DNA of 59,390 nt from an uncultured Erysipelotrichaceae bacterium (lineage in GTDB: Bacteria; Bacillota_I; Bacilli_A; Erysipelotrichales; Erysipelotrichaceae): assembly GCA_949744505.1 (NCBI GenBank), contig CATJXY010000036.1, forward strand, positions 1 to 59,390, given 5' to 3'. Shown piece after piece: positions 1-8,501 of this stretch. Under the pieces are notes generated by a model, which saw nothing but the letters and a program-made list of their open reading frames with translations, was not told where the DNA came from and did not search any database. Numbering within the stretch: position 1 is the stretch's first letter; the number at the start of each line of letters is the position of its first letter. Both the position numbers and the translations under genes were made by a program.

Positions 1-38
1 ATTCAGAAAATTATATGAAATCCTTGATATAATACCCA

Positions 39-76
39 TTGACAATTGTTATATAGTGTTATACTATATATATAAC
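39..76 (+). promoter_or_regulatory. Promoter and overlapping GntR-type operator of the regulator-ABC operon
   Basis: A -35 box TTGACA (39-44) and -10 box TACTAT (62-67) are separated by 17 bases. The spacer and -10 lie inside dyad symmetry: TATATAGT (50-57) mirrors ACTATATA (63-70), and GTTATAT (48-54) mirrors ATATAAC (70-76). GT...AC ends are typical of GntR/YtrA operators, so autorepression by the downstream regulator is inferred. A strong SD AGGAGG sits at 81-86. Confidence 0.75.
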
Positions 77-90
77 AGTTAGGAGGAATT

Positions 91-471
91 ATGAAAATCA
101 TTATAAGCAACAGCAGTTCTGTTCCAATATATGAACAAATAAAAAATGCGATTATAACGCAAATAATGAATGGAGAACTTCAAGAAAATGAAATTCTTCC
201 CTCTATAAGATCACTAGCTCAAGATATAAGAATCAGTGTCATGACTATTAAAAAGGCTTATGATGAGTTAGAATCAGAAGGCTATATCATCACCAGACAA
301 GGAAAAGGTAGTTTTGTAGCTCCTAAGAATACCGAATTAGTTAAAGAACAAGCTCGTAAAGATATTGAAGAACATATCTCAAAGATACTATCGATTGCAA
401 ATAAATTTGATATCAGTAATAAAGAATTATTAGACCTATTCATATATTTATTGGAGGAAGATATAAAATGA
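91..471 (+). CDS. GntR family (YtrA subfamily) transcriptional regulator
   Basis: The 126-residue protein has the GntR winged helix-turn-helix at residues 8-75, with the family pattern PIYEQIKNAI followed by LPSIRSLAQDI and GYIITRQGKGSFV. Only a short helical tail of about 50 residues follows, which is the YtrA layout rather than the FadR or HutC layouts with ligand domains. It is first in an operon with an ABC ATPase (stop and start overlap by 4 bases) and its permease. YtrA-type regulators usually repress adjacent ABC exporters and respond to cell-wall-active compounds. The overlapping operator dyad at the promoter supports autoregulation. The inducer is not visible from sequence. Confidence 0.9.
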   Translation: MKIIISNSSSVPIYEQIKNAIITQIMNGELQENEILPSIRSLAQDIRISVMTIKKAYDELESEGYIITRQGKGSFVAPKNTELVKEQARKDIEEHISKILSIANKFDISNKELLDLFIYLLEEDIK

Positions 472-1334
472 AAAATGCTATTGAAATTAGAAATTTAACA
501 AAAAAATACGACTCTAAATTCCAATTGGGAGAAATCAATCTAAATATCCCAAGTGGTACAATTATTGGTTTAATTGGTGAAAATGGAGCAGGTAAAACGA
601 CTCTCATTAAATCAATTCTCAATATATTAAAAATAGACAAGGGAAGTATAAAAATTTTTGATAAAGATTATCAAAAAGAAGAAAGAAATATTAAAGAAGA
701 AATCGGTGTTGTATTGGATGATATGTTTTTACCTGAAAACTTATTTGTTAAAGATATCAATTCAATCATGAAACATGTTTATAAGCATTGGGATGAAGAA
801 CAGTATTTCAATTATTTACAAGAATTTGATATCAATAAAAATAAGCAAATCAAAGCACTCTCAAAAGGAATGAGGAAAAAATTAGAAATTGCCACTGCCT
901 TATCTCATCATCCGAAACTGTTAATTTTAGATGAGCCAACAAGTGGACTTGATCCAATCATCAGAAGTGAAGTGTTAGATATATTTTTAAAATTTATTTC
1001 CGATGAAGACCATACCATTCTTTTATCTACTCATATAACAAGTGATTTAGAGCATATTGCCGATAAGATTATCTTTATCGATCATGGTCAAATCATTTTG
1101 GAAGATAGCAGAGATGAAATCATGGACAACTATGGAATTCTAAAATGCAGTCTTGAATATTTTAATGAAATTGACAAGGAAGATATTATCGCTTACAAAA
1201 AGAACAGATATGATTATACTCTTTTAGTCAAAGATTTAGATAAAATCAGAAAAAAATATGATCAGTGCATATTAGATAAAATTACACTTGAAGATTTAAT
1301 GTTATTAATGATAAAAGGAGAAAAACAATGTTAG
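468..1334 (+). CDS. ABC transporter ATP-binding protein (YtrB-like)
   Basis: The 288-residue cytoplasmic ATPase has Walker A GENGAGKT (37-44), signature LSKGM (131-135), Walker B LLILDE (151-156) and a switch histidine in LLSTHIT. The C-terminal part of about 80 residues is a divergent accessory domain seen in ABC-2 exporter ATPases. It overlaps the GntR gene by 4 bases and the permease by 7, indicating translational coupling. The likely role is energising export, or sensing, of a membrane-active compound together with the following permease. The substrate is unknown. Confidence 0.9.
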   Translation: MKNAIEIRNLTKKYDSKFQLGEINLNIPSGTIIGLIGENGAGKTTLIKSILNILKIDKGSIKIFDKDYQKEERNIKEEIGVVLDDMFLPENLFVKDINSIMKHVYKHWDEEQYFNYLQEFDINKNKQIKALSKGMRKKLEIATALSHHPKLLILDEPTSGLDPIIRSEVLDIFLKFISDEDHTILLSTHITSDLEHIADKIIFIDHGQIILEDSRDEIMDNYGILKCSLEYFNEIDKEDIIAYKKNRYDYTLLVKDLDKIRKKYDQCILDKITLEDLMLLMIKGEKQC

Positions 1335-1960
1335 GTTTAATAAAAAAAGATTTATTGATGGTAAAAAGTAATTTAAAAATGATTTGTATCATTTTTGCAG
1401 TGTATTTGTTCATGACTTATAACGATAATACAAATTTCGCCTTTCTTCCGTCTTTTATCAGTATTGTCATCATGATGTCTACATTCAGTTATGATGAATT
1501 TAATAAAACCAATGCATATACTACAACTTGGCCAAATGGAAAAAGCAATACTGTAAAATCAAAATATATCACAACGATAGTAATCATGCTTGTATCCATG
1601 ATCATAACAATTCTTTGTTCTATATGTATCAGTATGATTAAAAATAATTTGAATATGGAAGAACTTTTATCAACAAGTATAGGATGTATTATCGCTGTAT
1701 CTCTAATACAAGCTATCCTCTATCCGTTTATTTTTAAATTCGGAGTAGAAAAAAGCAGAATCGCCCTATTCGCATTCTCATTTCTATTCGTAGGAGTTAT
1801 AACTCTTCTATCAAAAAGCGGAATCGCTTTTGATATTCCTGAGAGCATACTAAGTTTATTAGATAATTATTGGATGATAATTTTCCCTTTATCTGCGATT
1901 ATCCTCACCTCTATTTCTTATAAAATATCTGAAATCGTGTATCTAAAAAAAGAATTCTAA
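1328..1960 (+). CDS. ABC-2 type permease, small membrane subunit
   Basis: The 210-residue protein is strongly hydrophobic with about six predicted membrane segments, beginning with a short cytoplasmic stretch (MLGLIKKDLLMVKSN) typical of ABC-2 permeases next to YtrB-like ATPases. The start codon lies inside the end of the ATPase gene, preceded by AAAGGAG. It is the last gene of the three-gene operon and is followed by a hairpin terminator. Its pairing with the ATPase is clear; the transported molecule is not. Confidence 0.8.
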   Translation: MLGLIKKDLLMVKSNLKMICIIFAVYLFMTYNDNTNFAFLPSFISIVIMMSTFSYDEFNKTNAYTTTWPNGKSNTVKSKYITTIVIMLVSMIITILCSICISMIKNNLNMEELLSTSIGCIIAVSLIQAILYPFIFKFGVEKSRIALFAFSFLFVGVITLLSKSGIAFDIPESILSLLDNYWMIIFPLSAIILTSISYKISEIVYLKKEF

Positions 1961-1966
1961 ACTAAA

Positions 1967-2030
1967 AGCTGTAACCCACAGATAATTTCAACAGAATTGA
2001 AATTTATCTAAAAAAGTTACAGCTCTTTTT
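1967..2030. terminator. Intrinsic terminator between convergent genes
   Basis: AGCTGTAAC (1967-1975) pairs with GTTACAGCT (2016-2024), followed on the + strand by CTTTTT. It ends the GntR-ABC operon; on the - strand it also lies just past the VanZ-like gene. Confidence 0.7.
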
Positions 2031-2033
2031 ACC

Positions 2034-2528
2034 CTAATTTGCAAGACTCAACAGTATGATTAAACAACATGCACAAATTTCTATGCTTAATCCTATGAAG
2101 TTAATAATACAAATTGCCTTTTCTCTAAATTTAATCGAAAACAATTTATATAAACCAAGTCCTAATATAACACCAGTTATATTAGTGATAAGATCGGTAA
2201 TATCACTCCCACCTATTGCAAAAATATATTGTAAAAATTCCAATATAAAACTCACAAGGAAACCTACAAATATCTTTTTTCCAATCGATTCCTTTGACAT
2301 GTAAAATTGCAAATAAACACCCAAAGGGATAAAAGCAAGAATGTTATATATGATTTCTTTTAAATCTATTTTTCCATTTAAAATCACAGATTGACCGAAA
2401 GGAACAAGATTAATTCCTCTAAAATGCGGAATCATATCTACACTCGTAGCCAATTTAAACAATACAAGCCAAATTAATAAAATAAGATATCCTGCAAAAA
2501 CAAAATTGGTAAACTTATCTTTCTTCAT
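2034..2528 (-). CDS. VanZ-like family membrane protein
   Basis: About 164 residues with four to five hydrophobic segments match the VanZ-like family: NLVPFG near the N-terminal third, then NILAFIPLGVYL, an acidic FILEFLQYIF segment and SDITDLITNITGVILG. The ATG at 2528 is preferred over the one 12 bases upstream because AGAGG lies just before it. VanZ homologues are associated with low-level teicoplanin and lipopeptide resistance, but most chromosomal copies are uncharacterised. It is last in a run with a 56-aa membrane protein and a GNAT gene, about 2 kb downstream of the VanW-ligase-racemase genes. Confidence 0.85.
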   Translation of the reverse strand: MKKDKFTNFVFAGYLILLIWLVLFKLATSVDMIPHFRGINLVPFGQSVILNGKIDLKEIIYNILAFIPLGVYLQFYMSKESIGKKIFVGFLVSFILEFLQYIFAIGGSDITDLITNITGVILGLGLYKLFSIKFREKAICIINFIGLSIEICACCLIILLSLAN

Positions 2529-2551
2529 CAAACCTCTCATTCTAAATCATC

Positions 2552-2722
2552 TTAATATTTCAACATAAAATAAATAACATAAATCCAACTCAAAAGACCA
2601 TGAAAAATAGCCCATCCAACAGAGTGCCATGTTGTATAACTGATGACCATAGCTAAAGCACTCCCAAACGAAATTCCTTTTTTAACAGTATTACTGACAA
2701 TCTTCGTATTTTTCTCTTCCAT
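2552..2722 (-). CDS. Small conserved membrane protein (56 aa)
   Basis: A 57-codon frame on the minus strand starts at ATG 2722 and stops at 2552. The product begins MEEKNTKIVSNTVKKG and is followed by a hydrophobic stretch containing SALAMVISYTTWHSVGW and a C-terminal IYVIYFML. A ribosome binding site (TGAGGAAATGAAAT) precedes the ATG. The gene fits exactly between the GNAT gene (11-base gap) and the VanZ-like gene, all on the same strand. I recall similar very short Firmicutes membrane proteins with a tryptophan-histidine core, but no named function. One or two membrane segments are expected. Confidence 0.7.
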   Translation of the reverse strand: MEEKNTKIVSNTVKKGISFGSALAMVISYTTWHSVGWAIFHGLLSWIYVIYFMLKY

Positions 2723-2733
2723 ATTTCATTTCC

Positions 2734-3135
2734 TCACAATTTCTTCATTAATAAGATTTCCAATGGCTCATTTGGCAGAGTTAAACAACCACAATCCGAA
2801 TATCCTTTTTTTCTATAAAAGAATTGTCCTTGCTCATCAGATCTTGTCGAAGTCAATACCCATTCATAATTTTGAGATACCATTTCTTTCTCCCAAAAAT
2901 CAAGAATTTCACTTCCTTTATTTTTTCTTCGAGATTCTTCACATATGAATAACATATTCATAAACGGTATTTGATCCCAAAAAAGGTTATATCGTAACCA
3001 GCCTATAAAACGCTTTTCTTCTGAACAAATCAAGACATGCTTTTGGATGATACTGTTTTGTAATTCCTTTTCATCAATGTGTTTATCCCATTTTTTCAAT
3101 AATTCAAAATCATCTAATCCCGCATATCGAACCAT
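2734..3135 (-). CDS. GNAT family N-acetyltransferase
   Basis: The 133-residue single-domain protein shows the GNAT plan: an N-terminal FELLKKWDKHI helix, a strand FIGWLRYNLFW, acetyl-CoA-binding segment CEESRRKNKGSEILDFW with the basic R/K-rich loop, and a C-terminal FFYRKKGY strand-helix typical of RimI-like enzymes. The substrate cannot be inferred. It appears to head a three-gene run with the 56-aa membrane protein and the VanZ-like gene. A 66-base gap separates it from the racemase, containing a good TATAAT -10 but a weak -35. Confidence 0.85.
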   Translation of the reverse strand: MVRYAGLDDFELLKKWDKHIDEKELQNSIIQKHVLICSEEKRFIGWLRYNLFWDQIPFMNMLFICEESRRKNKGSEILDFWEKEMVSQNYEWVLTSTRSDEQGQFFYRKKGYSDCGCLTLPNEPLEILLMKKL

Positions 3136-3201
3136 ATATAAAACTCACTTTCAATTAGCTTATTTTATTATAACATCTTTTGAAAGAAAATATGATTATA
3201 A

Positions 3202-4317
3202 TTAAATATAAAATCGGTCCAAGCGACTTCCGAGACGCCCCATTATTTCAACCGGTATTGAATCACAAGCTTCCGCAACATCATAAATTGAAATCTCGTT
3301 ATCACCTTGTTTTCCGATTAACACTACTTCATCCGAACTCTTTACTTCATCTTTGATCTCGCTGATATCCACCAAAAGCTGATCCATACAAATTCTTCCG
3401 ACAATCGGGCATTTAATTCCATGAATCAAAACACTTCCTTTACCACAGGACAGAGCACGCGGTACCCCATCCACATACCCAATCGAACAAGTTGCTAAAA
3501 CACTTTTTTCTTTTGCTTCATACTGTAAATCATATCCGGCCAATTCACCTTTTTCCAAATGATGAATACCAGCCACTAATGATTTTAAGGTTAATACAGG
3601 TCTTAAACTCGGGGCTAATTCTTTTGCATCTTTTTTTGTTGCTAAAACGCCATAAAGTGCTGCCCCTACTCGTGCATAATCATAATGACATTCAGGAAAT
3701 TGAAAAATGCTGTAACTGCTTTGAATATGTGCTTTTTTTACATCAATTCCATCTGAAACTAATGCTAAAATAGCTTCATCAAATAATTGTAATTGATGCT
3801 GTGCATATTCATTATCTCGCTTCTTATTCAAGTCATTTGCACAAATATGGCTGTAAATACCTAAAATTTGAAGATATGAACACTCATAAATCTTTTTAAT
3901 TCCTTCTAAATCTTCTGCTCTTTCACCCAATCGATGCATTCCCGTATCGATTTTAATATGCACCTTTATCTTTAACTTCAAAGAATTTAATAATTGAGCA
4001 TACGACAAATCTACAACAGTTTGAATTAAATCGTAATGAATTACATCCTTGATTTGTTCAATAGGTGTATATCCCATAATTAAAATATCTTGTTTAAATC
4101 CTTCCTTTCGAAGTTCAATTGCTTCTTTTAAACAAGCAACACAAAACGCATGAACATCTAATTTATTCAGCATATTTGCCGTTTCTATTAAACCACATCC
4201 ATATCCATTTGCCTTAATGGCTGCCATGACTTCACATCCGCCTTGTAACTTTCCTTGAATCAATTTCAAATTATGTCCTAAATCTGCTTTGCTGCATTCA
4301 ACCCATGCTCTAACCAT
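3202..4317 (-). CDS. alr: Alanine racemase family (Alr; possibly VanT-like serine racemase), PLP enzyme
   Basis: The 371-residue protein is full length for fold-type III racemases. The PLP-binding lysine is K35 in AAIKANGYGCG, and the C-terminal beta domain carries the CMDQ motif (GRICMDQLLVD) and GYVDGVPRAL. It would interconvert L- and D-alanine in the cytoplasm for peptidoglycan. It follows the VanG-type ligase after 22 bases. Because that ligase has D-Ser-type residues, this enzyme could be, or also act as, a serine racemase. VanT serine racemases have an N-terminal membrane domain that is absent here. The C-terminal RLGSRLDR resembles many clostridial racemases and does not settle specificity. 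Confidence 0.93.
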   Translation of the reverse strand: MVRAWVECSKADLGHNLKLIQGKLQGGCEVMAAIKANGYGCGLIETANMLNKLDVHAFCVACLKEAIELRKEGFKQDILIMGYTPIEQIKDVIHYDLIQTVVDLSYAQLLNSLKLKIKVHIKIDTGMHRLGERAEDLEGIKKIYECSYLQILGIYSHICANDLNKKRDNEYAQHQLQLFDEAILALVSDGIDVKKAHIQSSYSIFQFPECHYDYARVGAALYGVLATKKDAKELAPSLRPVLTLKSLVAGIHHLEKGELAGYDLQYEAKEKSVLATCSIGYVDGVPRALSCGKGSVLIHGIKCPIVGRICMDQLLVDISEIKDEVKSSDEVVLIGKQGDNEISIYDVAEACDSIPVEIMGRLGSRLDRFYI

Positions 4318-4339
4318 GATTTTCCACCTCTTTCCATTA

Positions 4340-5377
4340 TTATTTATCCAATGCTAAATCTACTATCTTTTCAACCGTTTCTTCAAAAGAGATTCCTACT
4401 GCTTTCATCATATTTGGAAAGCGACTATGTGAAGTAAATCCCGGAATCGTATTGACCTCATTGAATACAATTTCCTTTTTAGGTGTATAAAACATATCAA
4501 TACGAGCATATCCACAACATCCTAAAGTGCGGTATATCAATTGCGCCGCTTTTCTAATTTTATCGGCTTCTTCACTTGTAATTCGAGCCGGAACATAAGT
4601 TTTTGATGTATTATTTACATATTTTTCTTCATAATCGAAGAAATCCGCTGTAAGCTCAATTTCATCTACTGCGCCAATTGTCAAATCTTCATTTCCGATA
4701 ATTGAACATCCAACCTCAAAACCCTCGATCATCTCTTCAATTACAACTTCATCATCATATCGGAATGCTCGTTCAATTGCAGAGCGAAGATTATCCGATT
4801 TATAAATCTTACTGATTCCATAAGAAGATCCCGCACAAACCGGCTTGACAAACACAGGATATCCAATATTTTCAACTTCTTTTTTTACTTCATCAAAATT
4901 CTTCAAATTCGTTATTACAATATTTTTCGCTGATCGAATTCCTTTAGCATTTACAAGTTCATGCGCTCTTACTTTATCCATACATAATGCTGATGCTAAC
5001 ACTTTACAGCCGGTATAAGGAATCCCTGATAATTCAAGTAACCCTTGTACAGTCCCATCTTCTCCGTTTTTCCCATGCAATACAGGAAATACGACATCAA
5101 CTGCTATGATATTTGTTTCTCCGATCAAACCATGAATAGATTTATCAGGGCTTAAAATAATCGGATTGCATAGTTCTTTATCTAACCATTTATCTTGTTC
5201 AATCAATTCAATATCTCCAATATATTGAAACCATTCACCTTTCTGACTGATTCCTACAGGAATTACATCATATTTATTTCTATCCAATGCTCGAATAATT
5301 GAAGTTGCCGATTGAAGAGATACACTATATTCCGGAGACTCTCCTCCAAATATAACCGCAATTGTCTTTTTATTCAT
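4340..5377 (-). CDS. vanG: D-alanine--D-serine (VanG-type) / D-Ala--D-Ala ligase
   Basis: The 345-residue ATP-grasp ligase joins D-Ala to a second D-residue in the cytoplasm for peptidoglycan precursors. The start at 5377 (MNKKTIAVIFGG) is chosen because upstream codons lie in the VanW gene and AGAAAGGA precedes it. The substrate loop reads FFDYEEKY (246-253). Common D-Ala-D-Ala ligases have FYDYxAKY, while VanC/VanG D-Ser ligases have FFD[FY]xEKY. D238, F247 and R319 (in HSRFP) match VanG D243, F252 and R324, recalled as D-Ser determinants. VanW lies 4 bases upstream and the racemase downstream. D-Ser specificity is inferred; a housekeeping D-Ala role is not excluded. Confidence 0.85.
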   Translation of the reverse strand: MNKKTIAVIFGGESPEYSVSLQSATSIIRALDRNKYDVIPVGISQKGEWFQYIGDIELIEQDKWLDKELCNPIILSPDKSIHGLIGETNIIAVDVVFPVLHGKNGEDGTVQGLLELSGIPYTGCKVLASALCMDKVRAHELVNAKGIRSAKNIVITNLKNFDEVKKEVENIGYPVFVKPVCAGSSYGISKIYKSDNLRSAIERAFRYDDEVVIEEMIEGFEVGCSIIGNEDLTIGAVDEIELTADFFDYEEKYVNNTSKTYVPARITSEEADKIRKAAQLIYRTLGCCGYARIDMFYTPKKEIVFNEVNTIPGFTSHSRFPNMMKAVGISFEETVEKIVDLALDK

Positions 5378-5381
5378 ACTC

Positions 5382-6200
5382 TCATTCCTTTCTGATTTGT
5401 GCCGATTCCGGTAACTCATAGCCAATTTCACAACAGTTCTCATAACAGAATTCTTCTTTTAAAATTTGTCCGTCATCTGAACGTTGTTGTTTATAAATAT
5501 CTAATTTTTCAAAAATTTTTCCATCCTTTTGTATATATCTTTCATTCTCCGCTTTAATTGTAACTACATAAGGTAATGCTTTATTGCTATATATTCTTCC
5601 AATCAATTCATCTTCGGTTATTTGAAGTTCAATTTGAAACGTCAAATTTGTTTCATTTTTAACTTTAAGATCTAGCCATCCCTGTGCAACTGTTGCATCA
5701 ACACCATCCGGTAATTGACTATCTGAATTGGGAAAATCTTTTACCTTATGAGTATGCCTTTCAACAATAGTTAACGGTGTATGAAGAAACATCCAGAATA
5801 AATGATTGCTTAAAAGGCATAATCCTCCACCCTTTACTGTTGTAAGTTGATCATTTACGACAACAAGCCCCTCCTTATAGGGTATTTCCTTATTTGCATA
5901 GCGCACACATTGCCAAAATGAAAATGTCTCATTTGGTTTGATTATCAGCTTATTCACTTTTTTTGCAGCCAATTTTAAATTAAATACTTTATTGTGCTGA
6001 TATACCATATCAAATCCGGTTTCTGTATTATATAAAGGTGTTGAAGATTCATAAATACAATACTTTAATAAATCACTTTGTAATTCAGATGCATATTTAT
6101 TCTTATCCAATGCCATTGCAGCATAGAAAAACATCGTTCTTTGCTTCTGCCTTATAGGAACCAGAGCCGGAAAAATCTGTGTAAGTCTTTTTCTTGTCAT
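5382..6200 (-). CDS. vanW: VanW family protein
   Basis: The 272-residue protein matches the VanW core: NETFSFWQCVRYA, YKEGLVVVNDQL, the glycine-rich GGGLCLLSNHLFWM and VDATVAQGWLDLKVKNET. There is no obvious signal peptide, and it is near the usual length of the short VanW form. The molecular function of VanW is unknown; it accompanies vanB and vanG clusters. Here it starts an apparent operon with the ligase (4-base gap) and racemase, the same relative order as vanW-vanG-vanT in vanG-type clusters. AGAAGGG lies 7 bases before the ATG. Confidence 0.85.
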   Translation of the reverse strand: MTRKRLTQIFPALVPIRQKQRTMFFYAAMALDKNKYASELQSDLLKYCIYESSTPLYNTETGFDMVYQHNKVFNLKLAAKKVNKLIIKPNETFSFWQCVRYANKEIPYKEGLVVVNDQLTTVKGGGLCLLSNHLFWMFLHTPLTIVERHTHKVKDFPNSDSQLPDGVDATVAQGWLDLKVKNETNLTFQIELQITEDELIGRIYSNKALPYVVTIKAENERYIQKDGKIFEKLDIYKQQRSDDGQILKEEFCYENCCEIGYELPESAQIRKE

Positions 6201-6310
6201 GTTTTAACCCTTCTTTCTTCTTTGGTGATTTTATTTTATCAAAAAAGAATTAATCTCAAATTAACGCTCTATTACATCTTTATTAATGATTGTTGAAAAT
6301 CTATAAAAAA

Positions 6311-6357
6311 ACATTAAGAATTCCTTAATGTAAAAAAAACAAGTGATATCTCACTTG
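6311..6357 (-). terminator. Tandem terminators downstream of aguB
   Basis: Read on the minus strand, CAAGTGA (6351-6357) pairs with TCACTTG (6340-6346) and runs into eight T. A second hairpin (arms 6311-6318 and 6324-6331) is followed by six T. Both lie between the polyamine operon and the VanW operon and separate them. Confidence 0.75.
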
Positions 6358-6371
6358 CTTTTTTATTTTAG

Positions 6372-7250
6372 TTATTTTTCGATAATTGATTTATACATGG
6401 ATGGTCGTCTATCTCTAAATAGTCCCCAACAATATCGATTCTCCTGTATTTCATCCAAATCATATTCATGAATCAAAATTTCTTCTTGATTTCGAGAGGC
6501 CGATTCAACAATTTCTCCCGTTTCATCACTCATAAAAGATGAACCATAGAAAATAAGGGATGAACTCTGGTAATTGTTTTCAACACATGGTTCAACTTTT
6601 TCTTCTCCAATTCGATTTGCTGCAATAACAGGAACTAAATTTGCTGCCGCATGGCCTTGCATACATCGACGCCAATGCAACATACTGTCACAATTCAAGA
6701 TAGGTTCCGAACCGATTGCAGTCGGATAAAAAATTAATTCTGCACCATTCAAAGCCAAACATCTCGCCGTTTCCGGGAACCACTGATCCCAACAAATTCC
6801 TACACCAATTTTACCATAGTCGGTATCAAACACTTTAAAGCCACTGTTTCCCGGAGTAAAGTAAAACTTTTCTTGATATGTATGATCATCCGGAATATGT
6901 GTCTTACGATAAACACCGCAATTCTCACCCTCTGTATTAATACAAGCCAAAGAATTATATAAAACATTTCCGTCCTTCTCATAAAAGCTGATCAACAAGA
7001 CTACATTTAGCTCTTTTGCTAATCGAATGCCCATTCTTACTGCCTGGTTTTCCTGAACAGAAGAAGCATACTTATAAAAATCATAACGTCTTTGTTGACA
7101 AAAGTATTCTCTTTCAAACAATTCCGGCAAAAGGATAATATTGGCACCTTTAGCTTGTGCTTCTCTGATTTTTTCTTCCGCTTTTCTCAGATTTTCATGT
7201 GGCATCATACTACATTGCATTTGAATTGCTGCAACTTTTACTTTTCTCAT
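6372..7250 (-). CDS. aguB: N-carbamoylputrescine amidase
   Basis: The 292-residue nitrilase-superfamily enzyme has the E43-K116-C153 triad in LPELFEREYF, YRKTHIPDD and GICWDQWFPE. The FEREYFCQ and DQWFPE motifs are those of AguB, which hydrolyses N-carbamoylputrescine to putrescine, CO2 and ammonia. Length is typical. It is the last gene of the polyamine operon, 31 bases after the aminotransferase, which agrees with the assignment. No agmatine deiminase lies in the window, so the source of carbamoylputrescine is unclear. Two terminators follow. Confidence 0.92.
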   Translation of the reverse strand: MRKVKVAAIQMQCSMMPHENLRKAEEKIREAQAKGANIILLPELFEREYFCQQRRYDFYKYASSVQENQAVRMGIRLAKELNVVLLISFYEKDGNVLYNSLACINTEGENCGVYRKTHIPDDHTYQEKFYFTPGNSGFKVFDTDYGKIGVGICWDQWFPETARCLALNGAELIFYPTAIGSEPILNCDSMLHWRRCMQGHAAANLVPVIAANRIGEEKVEPCVENNYQSSSLIFYGSSFMSDETGEIVESASRNQEEILIHEYDLDEIQENRYCWGLFRDRRPSMYKSIIEK

Positions 7251-7281
7251 AATTCCTCCAAGATTGATTCAGTAAGTTTCC

Positions 7282-8484
7282 CTATCTTTGTTGATATTTA
7301 ATCAATGCCTCTTTAATACGATATAATGCATCAACAACTTTTTCATCGTCACGATAAATGCCCAATACAATTCTAAGATGTCCTTCTCCGCCCGGCCCAT
7401 AGAAAGAGCCTTCATTACATGCTACTTTTGCTTCTTTTATCAAATACTGATAAATTTCATTAGAAGAACCGATTTTTGATACATCTACCCAACATAAGAA
7501 GCCGGATTCAGGTAAAAGCATATGAACATTCGGTATACTATTAATAATTTCAAATGCTTTTTTACGACGACGATCAAATGCTTCTTCAAAAATATTCATA
7601 AATGAAGTATCTTGATAAGCTTCTATCATAGCAATTTGTGCCATGGTATTTGTTGCTCCTAATACACTGACAGCAGCGGCCAACATTGCATCCATAAAGA
7701 CATCACTGCATACATTAAATCCAACTCTGAATCCACTGAATCCCATTCCCTTTGATGCAGAAAATACCGTAATCGTTCTCTCAAACATTCCCGGCAAAGA
7801 AGCAGGCGTAATCATTTCGTTTTCATACGTAAAGTCCTCAAAAGCCTGATCACAAACTAAAATCAAATCGTGATTAATTATAAATTGACTCAATGCTTCT
7901 AATGACTGGCGATTATATACTGTTGTCGTCGGATTATTCGGATGAGTTAAAATAACCATTTTTGTCTTATCACTAACATGCTTTTCAAACTCTTCCATAT
8001 CCAATTGATAACCGTTTTCTTCTTTTAAAAGAATCGGAACCAAAACACCATTATTTAAAGTAACATTTGTAAAGTTATTTGGATAACTTGGACTTGGAAC
8101 CAAAACTTCATCACCCGGTTCAATAAAAGGAAAAACCGCATAAAATAATCCAGAATCTGATCCCGGTGTAATCAAAATATTTCTCTTAGGATCTACTTTC
8201 AAATTATTTCTTTCTGCTAATCTTTCCGCAATAACTGCTTTAAGTTCTTCATTCCCACTTGGAGCTGTATAATGAGCCGCTAAAGGACCTTTTAAAACAT
8301 CAATTGCTTTATTTAGCACATGCTCCGGTAAAGAAAAATCCGGAGTAAAAGGGTCTGCCCACCCCATCAAATCAACACCATCTTTAGCTAGATCTGTATA
8401 ACTACTTCCAACATCTGCTTTATCACTTGCCTCAAACAATCCACCGCTTAAAGATTGAAATGCTTTCTTCATTTTTTCTTTCAT
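7282..8484 (-). CDS. Class I/II PLP-dependent aminotransferase
   Basis: The 400-residue fold-type I enzyme has HYTAPSGNEELK and PGSDSGLFYAVFPFIEPGDEVLVPSPSYP at the cofactor phosphate and substrate region, NNPTTTVY, and the PLP-lysine motif SASKGMGFSGFRVG. It is close to aspartate/aromatic-type enzymes. Its position between potD (17-base gap) and aguB suggests a role in polyamine or related amino acid metabolism, but the substrate cannot be read from sequence. AGAGGG precedes the ATG at 8484; a second in-frame ATG four codons on is possible. Confidence 0.88.
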   Translation of the reverse strand: MKEKMKKAFQSLSGGLFEASDKADVGSSYTDLAKDGVDLMGWADPFTPDFSLPEHVLNKAIDVLKGPLAAHYTAPSGNEELKAVIAERLAERNNLKVDPKRNILITPGSDSGLFYAVFPFIEPGDEVLVPSPSYPNNFTNVTLNNGVLVPILLKEENGYQLDMEEFEKHVSDKTKMVILTHPNNPTTTVYNRQSLEALSQFIINHDLILVCDQAFEDFTYENEMITPASLPGMFERTITVFSASKGMGFSGFRVGFNVCSDVFMDAMLAAAVSVLGATNTMAQIAMIEAYQDTSFMNIFEEAFDRRRKKAFEIINSIPNVHMLLPESGFLCWVDVSKIGSSNEIYQYLIKEAKVACNEGSFYGPGGEGHLRIVLGIYRDDEKVVDALYRIKEALIKYQQR

Positions 8485-8501
8485 GATTTTTCCCTCTTTT
8501 T

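Noticed and set aside
2643-2948. Plus-strand frame of 101 codons
   Set aside because: Antisense shadow of the small membrane protein and GNAT genes, with no initiation signal.
2034-6200. An acquired vancomycin-resistance transposon
   Set aside because: No vanRS, vanXY, transposase or inverted repeats; base composition matches the neighbours. It is treated as a chromosomal locus.
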